NCBI RefSeq assembly: GCF_030247185.1
Contig: NC_080571.1
Coordinates: forward strand, 104,243,128-104,307,127
Length of the DNA: 64,000 bases
Direction of reading: 5' to 3'
Source: Malaya genurostris
Taxonomy: Eukaryota > Arthropoda > Insecta > Diptera > Culicidae
In this document: positions 10,721 through 20,179 of the stretch, piece by piece
How the letters are laid out: the number at the start of each line of letters is the position of its first letter
Position numbering within the stretch: position 1 is the stretch's first letter
Notes under the pieces: model-generated
What the model saw: the letters and a program-made list of their open reading frames with translations, nothing else
Database searches by the model: none
What the model was told of the DNA's origin: nothing
Position numbers and translations under genes: made by a program

Positions 10721-10987
10721 CACTATTTATGTGACCCTTTAAGGATATGACACTAGGTGCCATATCCTATCTGACGTCTCGGACGAAAATGAGTGACGAC
10801 CGACTACTGGCCGCAGCAGAATTTGAACATTTAGGGGTTCAAAGCACTGATGAACCGAAGGCGAAACGTGAAGAAATCGAAACTAAATATGTACTTTACG
10901 TGCAAACTAAAAACGTTTTCGTCCGAGACGTCAGATAGGATATGGCACCTTGTGTCATATCCTTAAAGGGTCACATAAATAGTGTGG

Positions 10988-11089
10988 ACTTTGCGTCTGA
11001 TTAGCGGTTCAAATTGAACTGTTAGGCGGAGATGGCGGTTCAATTTGAACTGCTTTAAGCACTGATGAGCTGAATTCGAAACGCGAAGA
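10988..11089 (+). ncRNA. Candidate hammerhead ribozyme (open stem III, GUC site)
   Basis: Stem III pairs 10989-10996 (ctttgcgt) with 11081-11088 (acgcgaag), eight pairs with one wobble, placing C10997 of the GTC triplet at the predicted cleavage site. Stem I runs from 10998 to about 11020 against about 11037-11061, roughly 20 pairs with a small bulge. CTGATGA is at 11062-11068 and GAAA at 11078-11081. The weak point is stem II (11069-11077, gctgaattc), where only the closing G-C forms, so this copy may cleave poorly. It is the inverted partner of the fold at 10622-10720. Confidence 0.65.
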
Positions 11090-11100
11090 AATCGAAACTA

Positions 11101-12583
11101 CACGGAACGACCGAAATTAGCTCTGCGCCTGTTTTTGAATTAGTTGATTTTAACAACAAAGTTTCCAAAATAACTAAAAAATTAGTTAAAATTAAGAATT
11201 CACTTTGCTGAAAAAAACTCTTATTTTTAGAGAATGTGTTTAGTTGGCGAATATTCTGGACACAAACCAGCAATATTTCAATCCAACAGGAAATTCTCAT
11301 TGACAACTAATTTTGTTATTAAAATCAGAAAATTTGTTTCTTTTTATCTGTCACCATCATTACTGAAGGACAGCACAAAGAAAACAAAAATGAAATGGGT
11401 TTTATTAGAGCAAATTCAGCAGCTGCAAGATTCATATGGGTGGTCTATAATGTAAATGAAACTGAAACAAACGTATCCCCAGCAAGCCGTTTTAGTTTTT
11501 TTCATTCGACCAGTTCTACTGTCAAATTTAAAACTGGTATACATTGCCGTTCTATTTTTTCTATATTCGAAACACAGATAAAACGCTGCTGGGGCTGCCA
11601 GTTTATTTTGTTATAATTTCTAGATTTAAATTTTAAAACTGACATAAATTATGCATCTAGAACTAGAACACTCCTGAATATGCCCTTAACAAGTTTATTA
11701 GCCAAAAACTCATGAGAAGTGTCAAAGCAAAACAATGCATTAAACAGCTAAAAAGGACAGTCTTGTTGAAACTGCTTGCAACTTGTTTAAATGTTTTTCG
11801 CATGTGTTACGATATATCCATATATAAATTTCTAAACCAATTTGTAAAAATGACGTAAACTCTTAGTGGAAAGTGTATTTATTAAGAATTTGTGCGTATT
11901 TGAAGCGATTGTGCGTAATAATGTTTTTACGCGGAACAGTGAAGTGAGTTTCGAATGTTGCACTCTAATTGTATATGTCAAATGATGTTTTTTGTATCTT
12001 GTTCGGTTTTTGTTTTCCGACTGCTCAAAGTTTTCAGTGAGAGAGTCGATTTCGCGAAGTCGAATGAACAAAACAGCGATTTAGGAGAAAAATTTTCAAA
12101 AAGAAGTTTATGTTTCGTTTATGTCTGTTTCTCCAATACAACATCGTATTTATACCTGCCAATATAGAAAAGACAACCGCGACTGAATTTTTTTTTCGGT
12201 AGTAGTGTGCCATCTAGTGGCTAGTAGTCATTGCGGTGTTAACATTTTCTCGGTAAAGAAGCGTCATATAGCTGCAAATGGTTGAAGCCAATTCAACTAT
12301 TCATGTTGTTTGAAAACAATGTTTTGTTTCTCTAATTCAACTAAAAAATTAGTTGAATGGAAATGAAGTGTGCTTTAGCTTAGAAATGACAGCACGTTTA
12401 ATTGGTGAATTCAACTAAAAAAATAGCCATTTCAACAAATATTTTATCATTATTAAGGGAATTAGAATTGAAAAATCTAAACTAGCAAAAGTAAGATTAT
12501 TTTAGTTGTCTCAAAAAATAACTAACTAAAATCAGAAAATCAACTATTTTTTTCGCCAAAATGCTGATTTCGGTCTTTCCGAG
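11101..12583 (+). mobile_element. Non-autonomous TA-flanked transposon inserted in the hammerhead foldback
   Basis: Ends are inverted: left cacggaacgaccgaaattag, right reverse-complements to ctcggaaagaccgaaatcag. Each end is flanked by TA (11099-11100, 12584-12585). Removing it rejoins gaaacta to aaatatgtactttacgt, exactly as in the uninterrupted copy at about 10880-10900, which gives the empty site. The interior is AT-rich, with recurring ttagttgaatt-like motifs near both ends, and has no recognisable transposase. TA duplication and short TIRs fit a Tc1/mariner-mobilised element. Confidence 0.8.
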
Positions 12584-12585
12584 TA

Positions 12586-12640
12586 AATATGTACTTTACG
12601 TACAAACCAAAAAACCCCTAAATGTTCAAAATCTGCAATG
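12586..12640 (+). repeat. Continuation of the interrupted hammerhead-family repeat
   Basis: The segment aatatgtactttacgtacaa matches about 10887-10906 of the foldback, and cccctaaatgttcaaa is the inverse of a segment near 10825-10845. It is therefore the far side of the element split by the 11101-12583 insertion. Confidence 0.6.
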
Positions 12641-14747
12641 CCTACCACACTACAAACGGTATCTTCGCGCCACTAGAAGGACATTTAGATAAAAAACAAA
12701 TACATGTCAACAACATCGTTTCTAGATATGGTGAAAGAACTGATTTGGAAGATTGTAATTTACCCACTTCTTTAAATTCTTGGAATATAAAACTTGGATA
12801 CCTCGGAAGACAAGATTTGGTTACCTCACGAAAAAAGAGCCCCTTCCTTTTCTCTTCAGAAATTTTTATTCTTATTCATAAAAACAATAAAAGAGAATAT
12901 GTTTAAAATGTGTTAATTAAACTTGAACTCGTCAGCGTATTCACACCTACTAGTACTGGAATCATTGATATCCAACCATGAGAAGCCAGCGTATAATTTT
13001 ACAACCAACCAGGGCATCCATCCGCTTCCGTCTAAAAATGTGGCCAAACCAAAAGGCCTTCAACAAAACTCACTACATTGTTTTTTCATTCATTCCGGGT
13101 ATCTCTCAGGTAATGGAATGCCAATTTTTCGTACACTGAAAGTTCACTCACTTCGCCAATTAGTAGAAATGCAACTTTAGACAAAAACATATTTTTTTAC
13201 GTGAAATCTTTCCCGTCCCATGCGCTCACCTACTGCGATTTTGTTTTCTATAAGAATACGCTAACACAATGTTAACTAGATTCAAGGATTTTTTCAATCA
13301 TGGAAGAAGTTACAGTCCAAGTCGCCATGAGTGGTATTGTTGAGTACGTAAATTACATGATGTATTGTGTACTGTACTGTAGACTAGCACAGATAAACCT
13401 TTCTATTGACAAGTTTGATTTCACACTACACTGATTGTTTTCAAATGGTTTTATATGTGTGTTAAACCACGGCACATCTACAAAACTCGTACAATGTAAT
13501 GCACATACACAACTTCCACCCTGACGTCAAACAACACAGGAAACCACCCCGGGATAGATTTTTTTCCAATTTTTCGCTGCAGCAGTATTATGGAATTTCC
13601 TGCTGCAAACTAACCACTATCGACGCTGGTGCCGAGCAGATTACACCATGCGGATCGGGAAAGCGAATAAATGTTTCTTTCGGTACTCCTAGCAGGGATA
13701 ACAGAAGTTTCACACGTCGGTTTTTATTCCCGAGTTTCATCGTGACATCACCGCGTTTGAAGTTGAAAATTATTTTTAGATTGAACGCTCACTTTTCAGT
13801 ATCTGACTAGTTAGCAACCAGTGGGCAATGACTCCCAACTTGATAATCGCGTGATACTCTCATGTCAGTTGCACTTCAGTTCATGCTGCAGTGATTTTAT
13901 CGCGTTCCCTTAAAACGGGAAAGTGGTAAACTTGTCACCTCAACTAGAGGACTCGCAGTGTTGATACAGGGAATATGCACAGAGCAAACTTTTCCTGTTC
14001 GCATCCTGTTTCGAGAAGAACTACCAGTACTTCAAGTTAACGAGAGCATGTCAGAATAATAGTGGTTGTGGTTGGCAAGCTACCTTTAGTATGCATTTGA
14101 AAGGCAGTGTTGGAGTTCTGTTGCTAAAGGAAATAGTTCCGCAGGAAATTGTTTGCTCATTTTTATATTTTTTCAATGCACTAAAATTTTTGAAAAGTTT
14201 TTGGATGGTTCGTACTACTTTTATGAAACACAATGATGCTTTGTGATTATTAGACATACCCCACCGAGCAAATGGGGAAAAATTACGGTGCCTGGGTTAT
14301 AACAATGAAGCGCTCGCTTTAGATGGAAGTTCGTCAAGTGTCTGCTGAATTTCGTTCATCGAAAAAAAAAACAATTTCAGTAAAATTTACTTTGTCTACC
14401 TTGAATATGATTGGGTAAAAACCCAACGTACCTTTAGGGTACGGCTAGCTGAACCGATTAATCTTCAGTGACAACGTGGGAGAATTGAATGAAATGAGAT
14501 GAGCAACGTCTAAAGAAGAAGGAAGTTTTTTTCTTCGGTAAAGAAAGTGCAAACTTAAAAAAAAAGGTTGAATTTCCATCACATTATGAGTACGGGTTTT
14601 TTCGGATGTAACTTCTTTGATGTGTTGAGAAAGCGTAGTTCTAGTTAAGAAAAAGGAAAGCTTTAGTAGTCAACAGCTACGCTTGTTTAAAATTTTTTTA
14701 ATGAAAACATTGCTAGTGTCTGTATTTCAGTACAGTTTTATTCTTTG
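12641..14747. other. No gene recognised
   Basis: Several frames of 70-100 codons occur here (for example 13499-13810) but none has a family signature. A short conserved-looking start at 13301 (MEEVTVQVAM) does not extend into a recognisable domain. I saw no repeats with clear ends. Confidence 0.45.
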
Positions 14748-14749
14748 TA

Positions 14750-15674
14750 AAGGGTGATTTTTTAAGAGCTTGAGAACTTTTTTAAACAATAAAACGCATA
14801 AAATTTGCAAAATCTCATCGGTTCTTTATTTTAAACGTTAGATTGGTACATGACATTTACTTTTTGAAGATAATTTCATTTAAATGTTGACCGCGGCTGC
14901 GTCTTAGGTGGTCCATTCGGAAAGTCCAATTTTGGGCAACTTTTTCGAGCATTTCGGCCGGAATAGCCCGAATTTCTTCGGAAATGTTGTCTTCCAAAGC
15001 TGGAATAGTTACTGGCTTATTTCTGTAGACTTTAGACTTGACGTAGCCCCACAAAAAATAGTCTAAAGGCGTCAAATCGCATGATCTTGGTGGCCAACTT
15101 ACCGGTCCATTTCTTGAGATGAATTGTTCTCCGAAGTTTTCCCTCAAAATGGCCATAGAATCGCGAGCTGTGTGGCATGTAGCGCCATCTTGTTGAAACC
15201 ACATGTCAACCAAGTTCAGTTCTTCCATTTTTGGCAACAAAAAGTTTGTTAGCATCGAACGATAGCGATCGCCATTCACTGTAACGTTGCGTCCAACAGC
15301 ATCTTTGAAAAAATACGGTCCAATGATTCCACCAGCGTACAAACCACACCAAACAGTGCATTTTTCGGGATGCATGGGCAGTTCTTGAACGGCTTCTGGT
15401 TGCTCTTCACTCCAAATGCGGCAATTTTGCTTATTTACGTAGCCATTCAACCAGAAATGAGCCTCATCGCTGAACAAAATTTGTCGATAAAAAAGCGGAT
15501 TTTCCGAATGGACCACCTAAGACGCAGCCGCGGTCAACATTTAAATGAAATTATCTTCAAAAAGTAAATGTCATGTACCAATCTAACGTTTAAAATAAAG
15601 AACCGATGAGATTTTGCAAATTTTATGCGTTTTATTGTTTAAAAAAGTTCTCAAGCTCTTAAAAAATCACCCTT
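14750..15674 (-). mobile_element. Hairpin-rearranged DD41D (rosa/Visitor-like) transposon
   Basis: Flanked by TA (14748-14749, 15675-15676). It has 174-175 bp terminal arms (14750-14923 and 15500-15674) that are inverted copies with no difference I can see. Each arm contains the terminal repeat (aagggtgattttttaagagc) plus the last about 20 codons of the transposase. The right arm replaces the expected 5' end of the gene. The junction lies in a short sequence (gtccattcggaaa) that occurs both in the N-terminal coding part (VHSEN) and, inverted, in the C-terminal part (FRMDH). The transposase is thus N-terminally truncated, but the unit still has two proper ends. Confidence 0.85.
14857..15516 (-). 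pseudogene. DD41D transposase, N-terminally truncated
   Basis: A 219-codon open frame without stops. The first catalytic Asp is in FSDEAHFWLNGYVNKQNCRI, the second in WFQQDGATCHTA, the third in SCDLTPLDYFLWGYV. Exactly 41 residues separate the last two, which is the DD41D spacing of rosa/Visitor-type IS630-Tc1-mariner elements. It ends SRGQHLNEIIFKK. The DNA-binding half (roughly 120 residues) is missing because the 5' end was replaced by an inverted copy of the 3' end; the apparent start lies at that junction. The catalytic domain looks undamaged, but without DNA binding it should not transpose. Confidence 0.82.
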
Positions 15675-15994
15675 TATATGAATAGGTAATGAAGCGACGA
15701 AACAACTAAACTCTTAAGCAATGTGTTCAAGCATAATCACTGAATGCAAACATACATTATTTAGCCACTTCACTTTGGAAAATTTGCGGTTGAGACCGGT
15801 ATATGATTACGCTACTTTATCGAGTACAGAACGGGTGGAATGTCTAAGTTGATTTCCTATTTTTTCATTATTTTTACTAGTATATACTATTATATTTTAA
15901 ACCAAATTTGACCGCTGGAAATATCTGAATTATAGTCATTGTCTCAAAAAATGGAAGATAAAGGAATCCGTTTTATGGTGTCTAGATGCCGATT

Positions 15995-16359
15995 CAAGTA
16001 ACAAGTAACAAGTAACAAGTAACAAGTAACAAGTAACAAGTAACAAGTAACAAGTAACAAGTAACAAGTAACAAGTAACAAGTAACAAGTAACAAGTAAC
16101 AAGTAACAAGTAACAAGTAACAAGTAACAAGTAACAAGTAACAAGTAACAAGTAACAAGTAACAAGTAACAAGTAACAAGTAACAAGTAACAAGTAACAA
16201 GTAACAAGTAACAAGTAACAAGTAACAAGTAACAAGTAACAAGTAACAAGTAACAAGTAACAAGTAACAAGTAACAAGTAACAAGTAACAAGTAACAAGT
16301 AACAAGTAACAAGTAACAAGTAACAAGTAACAAGTAACAAGTAACAAGTAACAAGTAAC
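15995..16359 (+). repeat. Pure 7-bp satellite (caagtaa)n, about 52 copies
   Basis: A 365-bp array of the heptamer caagtaa with no variant unit that I could see. It is readable in all frames as LLLVTCY repeats on the minus strand, which are not real proteins. Perfect homogeneity implies recent expansion. The unit is not the insect telomere repeat TTAGG. Confidence 0.97.
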
Positions 16360-16446
16360 GTCCGATCTGACCATCGACATTGATTTTTGATTTTAGGACT
16401 TATTTTGATACATTTAATTACTATTTTTTCGAAACCACCTTATTCG

Positions 16447-16800
16447 CTAACATTTTAAATGTATTATGAAATTTGGAACCTTCATGATGGTTCCCAAATT
16501 CCCATGTAAGTAGGATTTTAGCAAGTCTGATGCCGACGTAGCCTGCTGATTGTAGTAGGTTACCAGCGATTTACATGGAATCATTGTGTAGGTATAGCCG
16601 TCTTTAGATGCGTGTGTAACAAACGATACCGCAGAAGAAAATCTTCCAAGCTCCGTTTTCGAATTTTTCTGCACATGGACATAGTTTTTCGAACAAATTC
16701 ATCGTTAGCGGCTGAAGGAAGATCATGCACACGCACTTCCATAGCATTATCTTCCATAGCTTTAACTGGTATATTAAACTTGATGTTCTCATTCTCTGCA
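16447..16800 (-). pseudogene. Possible decayed LINE ORF1 fragment
   Basis: The minus strand contains EVRVHDLPSAANDEFVRKTM in one frame and, after a frameshift near 16660, SFVTHASKDGYTYTMIPCKS followed by LVTYYNQQAT. The order (VRVHDLP..., a middle block, then LVTYxxQxAT) resembles the nucleic-acid-binding domain of some mosquito LINE ORF1 proteins. No zinc knuckle follows. I regard this as a weak match. Confidence 0.3.
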
Positions 16801-17127
16801 CTCCTGCACTCCCGAAAGAATTGAATGTATGCAAAATTGTTGGTTTTATTCAGTTGAAGTTAATGCTCTTGCTTCAAATCGAGATGCATTAGCTAAGTCC
16901 CAAGTTATTGTATCGAAAGTTAAATTTTGAACTGCTTGAAGCAGTAGAAGGTTTTTCGTGGTGGCCTCGGTTCTGGTGTCTCTTGTTCGTCATGTTTGTT
17001 CATTTCGAATTCGTCTTTTTGTTCACTATGCTGTGTTGTTCTTTATTTCTGTTTTTTCGGTCGTAAGCGGTTTTATTGTATCGTCTTTCTTGGATGAAAG
17101 CGTACTGTTTGATGCTTCTCGTGATGT

Positions 17128-18347
17128 TACCCAAGTAGCATGTTAAGTTACTGTCCTGTATATTTCTACTGATTTTTCAATTTATCAAGTTAGTTTATAT
17201 CAGTATTCTAGTAACTATTGTGTTATGGAAAAAGCGCAATTTTTCTGTGTTGTGCAACACACTTTCAAGTTCATCCGTTATTACGAACATTTATTCACAA
17301 CGATGAATAAGTTTCACATTTGATTTTCAATACAACTTCTCTCACCACAAATATGAATCTTGTAAAATAATCTGCACATGAAAAGTGATTATGCTACATA
17401 TTGTAGAATTAATCTTTTGTGTTTTTGTAAATGAAAAATCGACAACGAACTGCATTTTTATGGTGAAACATGTATTCTTAAAATTATCGTGTTTTGAAGA
17501 TTGTACACAAATTTCTGTGAAAATAACAGTCTATTATTTTTAATGAGAATCTTCGGAATGGTGTTTAAAATACGTGTATTCAAACATTCTTTAAAATTCT
17601 AAGACGATTTTGATCAAACTAATGTGTAATTAAACCTGAAAAATTTCGAAATAATTTTTTTCTTGAATATTTTTCAATATGGCATCGATTGTAACAGTGA
17701 GTTGAATAGAAAATGGTTCACCCAACGTAATGATATATATTATCTAAATAACAGGAAACATTAACATGTTAATATTTCGAAAAGAAATTCTCTACGTTTT
17801 GTTTTTTATCAGATTTAATCTTCAAGTTGAATTAAACAACAATACAGTATAGTCATTTATCTTAGAGGACCCGACTTTTGTGATACGCACTGTAGGAATT
17901 ATTTTTCAAGTCTGTGTGCTGGAGTTGCAAAAACAAGTTGCACAAGCGGTAAAATATAACTATGGAAGTAACTATGATGAAATTAACTTTTCGTTCAATA
18001 TCTTTGAAAAGTGATGTCAGGTCTGCTTATGTTTTTTTCGCGAGATGAAAACCGAATACAAATTATCTGATTGATTTTTGTTTTCATTGCGTATATAACG
18101 CTGTATTCCTGCAACTTTTATGATAATATCTCGTGTCCGCAAGTTTTGCGTTGAATTCAAACATCTGGCTCAACTTTTTTTGCATGTTTTGAATTTTATA
18201 TCAATGTTTTTCTAAAACTGATAAAAACTGCGCACACTGATCAAAAAATTCATGAGACAGCCAAAACAATGCGGACTCTGCAGAAATATATTTTTTACAG
18301 CAAGGTTATCAAATCGGCTTAGCATTTTTTGCCTTGCGGAGAGCATC
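17128..18347. repeat. Possible left part of an older transposon now filled with insertions
   Basis: tacccaagtagca at 17128-17140 is the exact inverse of tgctacttgggta at 27102-27114. If the two LINE-type insertions between them and their target duplications are set aside, about 1.6 kb remains. Both halves contain recurring aagttgcacaa motifs (near 17935, 24618 and 27000). No coding sequence is seen, and no clear target duplication flanks the ends. Confidence 0.35.
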
Positions 18348-18874
18348 AATCATTTCACTCATTGCCGTTTCAACCTTCCGAGCGAACGGACGTGATTTGG
18401 ATTTACTGCGAAAGCATTGAAAACCAGTTGTGTGTGTGTGATAAAGTGGTCGGACGATATTGTGTGATAGACAATAGTGCTTTTTCCTCTGAGAGGTTTT
18501 TTTTTCGCATTATATAATAGAACAGTGCCTTATTGCGAGCGGTCGATCGAAACGGTACCGTTAGCCGATTATTGTTTCGCCGATCAAGGCCAAGTGTGAG
18601 GATTATAAACAAGCGGCCATTGTGTGAGGATTATAAATAAGTGTGCCTTTTCCTCTCGGAGGTTTTTTGCACACCATCAAAGCGGCGATACGCCGATCGA
18701 CGAAGTCCAGCTTGGTGTCCCCCGTTGGATCTTAGTTAAGTACCTTTACGTCGTTTATTTTTATTTCTTTATTTGACCATTATATTTCCCCCCGAATCAT
18801 TTGTTTTTGCGCGGAAGTAGTTCCGCTATGCCTATTTTAAATCCTGCCCCCCCCCCCCCGCTCCCGATGTTCAA

Positions 18875-20179
18875 ATGGAGACTTCCCTTGTCAGTAAAAA
18901 GTCCCGCATAAAGAGCTATCCTGATGGGCTCGCACTACCGGCCGGGCCTTACGCGGTCTATTTCCGGACCAAATCAAAGGAAAAAAAACTGAATATTTTA
19001 AAAATATCGCGGGACCTGAATTCGCGATATAATACCATAAAAAGTATAGATAGAATACGGCCAGACAAGCTCAGGGTCCTGTTTACCAGCTCAAAACAGG
19101 CTAATGAGCTTGTTCAAAAGGATCCTTTTACGCTGGAGTACCGCGTCTACGTGCCAGCTCGTGAAGTCGAAATCGACGGTGTGGTCACCGATTCGAGTTT
19201 GACTTGCGAGGATATTCTTAAGTACGGGGCGGGTTGTTTTAAAGACCCCTCACTTAAGAATGTCAAGATACTGGATTGCAAGCGATTGCATTCAGTATCG
19301 ATCGCCGGGGATGGAACAAAGTCTTATCCCCAATCAGACTCTTATCGTGTGACCTTCGCCGGCACTGCTTTGCCCAACTACATCCTCTTGGACCGGGTTC
19401 GTTTGCCTGTTCGTTTATTTGTACCCCGGATAATGAATTGTACCAATTGCAAACAACTGGGGCATACAGCTACTCATTGCAGCAATAAGCCACGTTGTGC
19501 TAACTGTGGGGAAGCTCATGCGGACGGCTCTTGCGGTAAGGATGCTGAAAAGTGTCTCTACTGTAAGGAGGGTCCGCATGACCTCTCTGACTGTCCCGCT
19601 TACAAACTGCGAGGAGATCGGATGAAGCGTTCCCTGAAGGAACACTCCAAGCGTTCCTTTGCCGAGATGGTTAAGAGTGCCACCCCTCCTAAACATGCAA
19701 CGAATCCATATGCCTGCTTGTCAACTGACGAGAGCGATTCTGACGACCCTTTGGAAGGTCCATCTTCAGCGGTCCCTCATAGCTGTAGGAAAAGAATGAA
19801 TAAATCTTCTCATAAGCTACCTAGTAAGGGTTCGAAGGTGTCTTCCGAAGGGCTTCGAAAAGTTACAGCTAACGGGAATCGGGAAAAATCACCGAAGCAA
19901 AAAGCTCCTGGTCTCGGAAAACTCAATTCCGAGATGGAATTCCCACCGCTTCCAGGGACTAAAAAATCCCCAAGCGTCCCTGAAAATCCACCAGAGAACC
20001 AACTAGGTGCTGGACTTATAAAGTTCTCTGATGTTGTGGACTGGATTTTTACAACTTTCAATATTTCAGACCCTCTTAGAAGTATTTTAATTGCTTTCAT
20101 GCCAACAGTAAAAACATATTTGAAGCAGTTGACTGCAAATTGGCCCCTTCTTTCAGCGATTGTATCTTTCGATGGCTAA
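18875..20179 (+). CDS. I-clade ORF1: gag-like protein with three zinc knuckles
   Basis: A 434-residue protein. The N-terminal half (residues about 20-180) has the fold-like pattern of LINE ORF1 RNA-recognition regions. Then come three consecutive knuckles from about residue 189: CTNCKQLGHTATHC, CANCGEAHADGSC (one residue shorter than standard) and CLYCKEGPHDLSDC. A polar, basic linker with acidic STDESDSDDP follows, and then a hydrophobic C-terminal segment (WIFTTFNISDPLRSILIAFM). It should coat the element RNA. The stop overlaps the ORF2 start in the octamer ATGGCTAA (20172-20179), which suggests translation by termination and re-initiation. Confidence 0.9.
   Translation: METSLVSKKSRIKSYPDGLALPAGPYAVYFRTKSKEKKLNILKISRDLNSRYNTIKSIDRIRPDKLRVLFTSSKQANELVQKDPFTLEYRVYVPAREVEIDGVVTDSSLTCEDILKYGAGCFKDPSLKNVKILDCKRLHSVSIAGDGTKSYPQSDSYRVTFAGTALPNYILLDRVRLPVRLFVPRIMNCTNCKQLGHTATHCSNKPRCANCGEAHADGSCGKDAEKCLYCKEGPHDLSDCPAYKLRGDRMKRSLKEHSKRSFAEMVKSATPPKHATNPYACLSTDESDSDDPLEGPSSAVPHSCRKRMNKSSHKLPSKGSKVSSEGLRKVTANGNREKSPKQKAPGLGKLNSEMEFPPLPGTKKSPSVPENPPENQLGAGLIKFSDVVDWIFTTFNISDPLRSILIAFMPTVKTYLKQLTANWPLLSAIVSFDG

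Larger units (their letters stand above)
10608..11100. repeat. Foldback element carrying hammerhead folds at both ends
   Basis: A long imperfect inverted repeat centred near 10850: about 10610-10790 pairs with about 10912-11098. Matching blocks include gtttcgccttcggctcatca versus the tgatgagctgaattcgaaac side, aaagggtcacataaatagtg, and a tctcggacgaaaa block. Each arm carries a hammerhead core oriented outward. A third, degenerate core (ctgatga 10847-10853) sits in the middle. The element is broken at 11100 by a TA-flanked insertion and seems to resume at 12586. Confidence 0.75.

Noticed and set aside
13301..13440. Possible kinesin-like first exon (MEEVTVQVAM)
   Set aside because: Only ten residues look suggestive, no good splice donor follows at the right place and no motor motifs occur downstream.
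15995..16359. CRISPR-like array
   Set aside because: Head-to-tail 7-mers without spacers in an animal genome; a satellite, not a CRISPR.
15936..16380. Long LLLVTCY-repeat open frames
   Set aside because: They arise because a 7-bp repeat without stops is open in every phase; there is no independent evidence of a protein.
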